Of a stretch of 32,261 nucleotides of DNA, positions 29,355-32,261 are shown piece after piece (the stretch's first letter is position 1; every line of letters begins with the position of its first letter). The translations under genes were made by a program, and so were the position numbers. The notes under the pieces are model-generated. The model was not told where the DNA came from and did not search any database. It saw only the letters and a program-made list of their open reading frames with translations. This stretch comes from Clostridia bacterium (GTDB lineage Bacteria; Bacillota; Clostridia; TANB77; CAG-508), in the NCBI GenBank assembly GCA_022790975.1, contig JAAVYF010000049.1:1-32261 (forward strand). The letters run 5' to 3'.

Positions 29355-32133
29355 ATGGGATTATTTAAGTCAATATTTGGAAGTTATAGTGATAAAGAAG
29401 TTAAAAGAATTAGACCTATAGTAGATAAAATTAATTCTTTAGAACCTGAAATAAGCAAACTTTCAGACAAAGAATTAAGAGAAAAAACAAATGAATTTAA
29501 GAAAAGATTATCAAATGGTGAAACATTAGATGATATTTTACCAGAAAGTTTTGCAGTAGTAAGAGAAGCATCAAAAAGAGTTTTAGGAATGAGGCATTTT
29601 GATGTTCAATTAATTGGTGGTATTGTATTACATCAAGGTAGAATTGCTGAAATGAAAACAGGTGAAGGTAAAACTTTAGTTGCAACTTTACCAGTATATT
29701 TAAATGCACTTAGCGGACAAGGAGTTCATGTTATTACTGTTAATGAATATTTAGCTAAAAGAGATAGTGAATGGATGGGTAAACTTTATAAATTTTTAGG
29801 GTTATCTGTTGGATTAATTCAAAGTAGAATGCCAAAACTTGCAAAACAAGAAGCATATAATTCAGATGTTACATATGGTACAAATAATGAATTTGGATTT
29901 GATTATTTACGTGATAATATGGTTATTCGTAAAGATGAAATGGTTCAAAGAGGCTTAAATTATGCTATTGTTGATGAGATTGATAGTATTTTAATTGATG
30001 AAGCCAGAACACCACTTATTATTTCTGGTAGAGCAAATAAATCTTCAGATTTATATAAAAAAGCAGATAGCTTTGTTAGAAAATTAAATGCTAAAGTTAT
30101 AATTGAAGAAGATGTTAAAGATGAAGAACAACTAAAAGATAATGAAAATTATGATTATATAGTTGATTTAAAAGCCAAAAGTTCTACACTTACTGCAAAA
30201 GGTATAGCTAAAGCAGAACGAGAATTTGGATTAGAAAATTTAAATGATATAGAAAACTCAGATATAGTTCATAACATTACACAAGCATTAAGAGCGCATG
30301 GAGTTATGAAAAGAGATATAGACTACATAGTAAAAGATGGAGAAGTTTTAATTGTTGATGAATTCACAGGTCGTATTATGTATGGAAGAAGATATAATGA
30401 TGGATTACATCAAGCAATTGAAGCTAAAGAAGGTGTTAAAATTGCAGATGAGTCTAAAACTTTAGCTACAATTACATTCCAAAATTTCTTTAGAATGTAT
30501 GGAAAATTATCTGGAATGACAGGTACTGCCATGACAGAAGAAGATGAATTTCAAGAAATTTATAATCTAGATGTAATAAGTATTCCAACAAACAAACCAT
30601 TAATTAGAATTGATAATGGAGATGTTATTTATAGAAATGAAGATGCAAAATTTAGAGCAGTAGCAAATGATGTTAAAGAATCTCATGATAAAGGTCAACC
30701 AGTTCTTGTAGGTACAGTTTCAATTGAAAAGTCTGAAAAAATAAGTAAAATCTTAAGTAAAGCTGGAGTTCCACATGTTGTATTAAATGCTAAGAATCAT
30801 GAAAAAGAAGCTGAAATTATTGCTCAAGCAGGAAAGTTAGGAAGCGTTACAATAGCTACTAATATGGCCGGCCGTGGTACTGATATTATGTTAGGACGGA
30901 AATAGTGAGTATTTAGCAAAACAAGAAATGAGAAAAAATAAATATGAAGAAGAAATGATAGAACAGGCAGATAGCTATAATGAAACAGATGACCAAGAAA
31001 TTTTAGCTGCAAGAGAAGAATTTCAAAAATTAGTTAAAAAATATGATGACCAAATAAAAGATGAAAAAGAAAAAGTATTAGCAGCAGGTGGTTTAAAGAT
31101 TATAGGAACAGAAAGACATGAGTCAAGAAGAATTGATAATCAGCTTCGTGGACGTTCTGGACGTCAAGGAGATCCTGGAGAATCAAGATTTTATCTTGGA
31201 ATGGATGATGATCTTTTAAAACTTTTTGGTGGAGATGCAATGAATTCTATTACAGGAAGATTGCAACTTGATGATGATACACCAATTGGAGCAAAAATTT
31301 TAACAAAAATGATTGAAAGCTCTCAAATGAAAGTTGAAGGTAGAAACTTTAGTTCTAGAAAATATGTACTTAGCTATGATGATGTTATGAATGCTCAAAG
31401 AGAGATTATTTATGCTCAAAGAAGAGAAGTTCTTGATGGAAATGATATGCATGAATATGTTCTTAATATGATGGATGAAGTTTGTGAATTAGTAGTAGAT
31501 ACATATAGACAAGAACTAGAAGATGGAAAAGATTTTAATTTACCAGGTTTTATAAATGAAGTAAGAACAACATTTAATATAGCAGAATTAGATTCTTTAA
31601 AAGAAAGTAAAATTAAAGCAGATAAAGTATTAGAAGAATTAAAAGAAAAAGTAAAACTTTCATATAAAGCAAAACAAGATGAAATTGGAGAAGAACTTAA
31701 AAATCTTGAAAGATTTGTTATGTTAAAAGTTGTAGATAATAAATGGATGGACCATATAGATAGTATGGATAGCTTAAAAAATGGTATAGGACTTCGTGCT
31801 TATGGTCAAAAAGACCCTGTAGTTCAATATAGAATTGAGGGTGGAAATATGTTTGAAGAAATGGTTAATTCTATTAAAATAGATGTTACAAAATTACTAT
31901 TACATATTGTTAAAAGAGAACAACCATTAACTCATGAAAACAATGTTAAAATAACAGGAGAAGGATTTGAAACAAAATCAATAGCAGTAGGTGAAACAGC
32001 TCCTCAAGCAAATAGCGCTTCAGATTCAAAACCACAACCAATAGTAAATAATGAGCCAAAAGTTGGAAGAAACGATTTGTGTCCATGTGGAAGTGGTAAG
32101 AAATACAAAAACTGCTGTGGTAGAAATCAGTAA
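29355..32133 (+). CDS. secA: Preprotein translocase ATPase SecA, with a CGG +1 site
   Basis: 925 aa when C30897 is skipped. SecA pushes unfolded proteins through SecYEG with ATP. Visible are [20 protein letters not shown], Walker A TGEGKT (102-107), [17 protein letters not shown], Walker [40 protein letters not shown], then [12 protein letters not shown]; after the shift [49 protein letters not shown], and the zinc tail [13 protein letters not shown]. Without the shift it would end after LGRK, inside the motor. ATG 29355 is preferred over TTG 29349 because AGGAAAG lies at better distance. An essential gene, so the shift must be tolerated or the base is an error. Confidence 0.9.
30897..30900 (+). 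other. secA: Extra C making CGG before GGA (secA motor domain)
   Basis: TTA GGA CGG AAA TAG in zero frame stops two codons after CGG. Skipping C30897 gives TTA GGA GGA AAT AGT GAG, the conserved LGGNSE of SecA right after MAGRGTDIM. Confidence 0.9.
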
Positions 32134-32261
32134 TAGCAATACTTTTAAAGATTTTACAATTCAATAAAAAGTGTAAAAAATAGCATTTTGACATCTAAAT
32201 GATAGCCTAAAATGAAAAATAGGATGTCAAAGTATAGCAGAAAAATATAATTGTTATTTTC
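32134..32261. other. Region after secA
   Basis: No gene seen before the window ends. It holds a 9-bp inverted pair TTTGACATC (32187-32195) / GATGTCAAA (32223-32231), without a clear T run. Confidence 0.5.

Noticed and set aside
13972..30900. Simple pseudogene decay of valS, secA, the KAP gene and the Asn-rich gene
   Set aside because: All four breaks are the same one-base event in the same codon context, and no other indels or stops are seen in these genes. Independent decay would give varied lesions. An assembly artefact remains possible and is kept as the rival.
13972..30900. Systematic error inserting C before every GGA
   Set aside because: Many AATGGA and GGAGGA strings elsewhere in the window are unaffected, and all four extra C's fall exactly at a codon boundary. 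This argues against, but does not exclude, an error.

Overview
The window is very AT-rich DNA from a Firmicute, most likely a clostridial (gut-type) bacterium. The gene set fits: ValS, ComF, Cmk, MurD, RNA polymerase omega, SecA with a SEC-C tail, strong AGGAGG-type ribosome binding sites, and arginine written almost always as AGA. No rRNA, tRNA or CRISPR array was seen. The left part (1 to about 13,215) is accessory DNA. The right part (about 13,215 to the end) is host chromosome carrying two small foreign-looking gene cassettes.

Left part: one end of an integrated element whose other end lies outside the window. In order it carries an unknown 3' gene fragment; an XRE regulator fused to a desulfoferrodoxin-like domain; an operon of a GIY-YIG-like protein, a DUF6530-like protein and a MoxR-type AAA+/VWA fusion; an XRE regulator overlapping a peptide deformylase; another XRE gene; a small charged protein; a double AbrB protein; a divergent XRE gene; two paralogous acidic proteins, one with a sigma-region-4-like tail; a Spo0E-like protein; a second sigma-like protein; a three-gene operon ending in a DUF6075/degenerate-resolvase fusion; a 47-aa protein; and a large serine recombinase. 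The recombinase abuts the interior of valS, so the element sits inside valS.

Right part: the 3' portion of valS, a foreign-looking cassette, comF, two paralogous membrane-anchored proteins, a KAP-type P-loop NTPase, a compact GC-rich palindromic repeat, cmk, murD, an Asn-rich protein, a CBS-pair protein, a YcgQ/DUF1980-like protein on the minus strand, a second foreign-looking cassette, a DUF368 membrane protein, rpoZ and secA.

The main observation is a recurring recoding-like signature. Four separate host genes (valS, the KAP NTPase, the Asn-rich protein and secA) are each broken by one extra C. In every case the extra C makes a zero-frame CGG codon directly before a GGA glycine codon, and skipping that C restores the full protein. 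By manual scan these are the only zero-frame CGG codons in the native host genes, and none occurs in the element genes. The only other CGG codons are in the two GC-richer cassettes. This fits an unassigned or starved CGG codon at which ribosomes shift +1 (or read CGGA as glycine). A systematic base-insertion error in the assembly is the main competing explanation.
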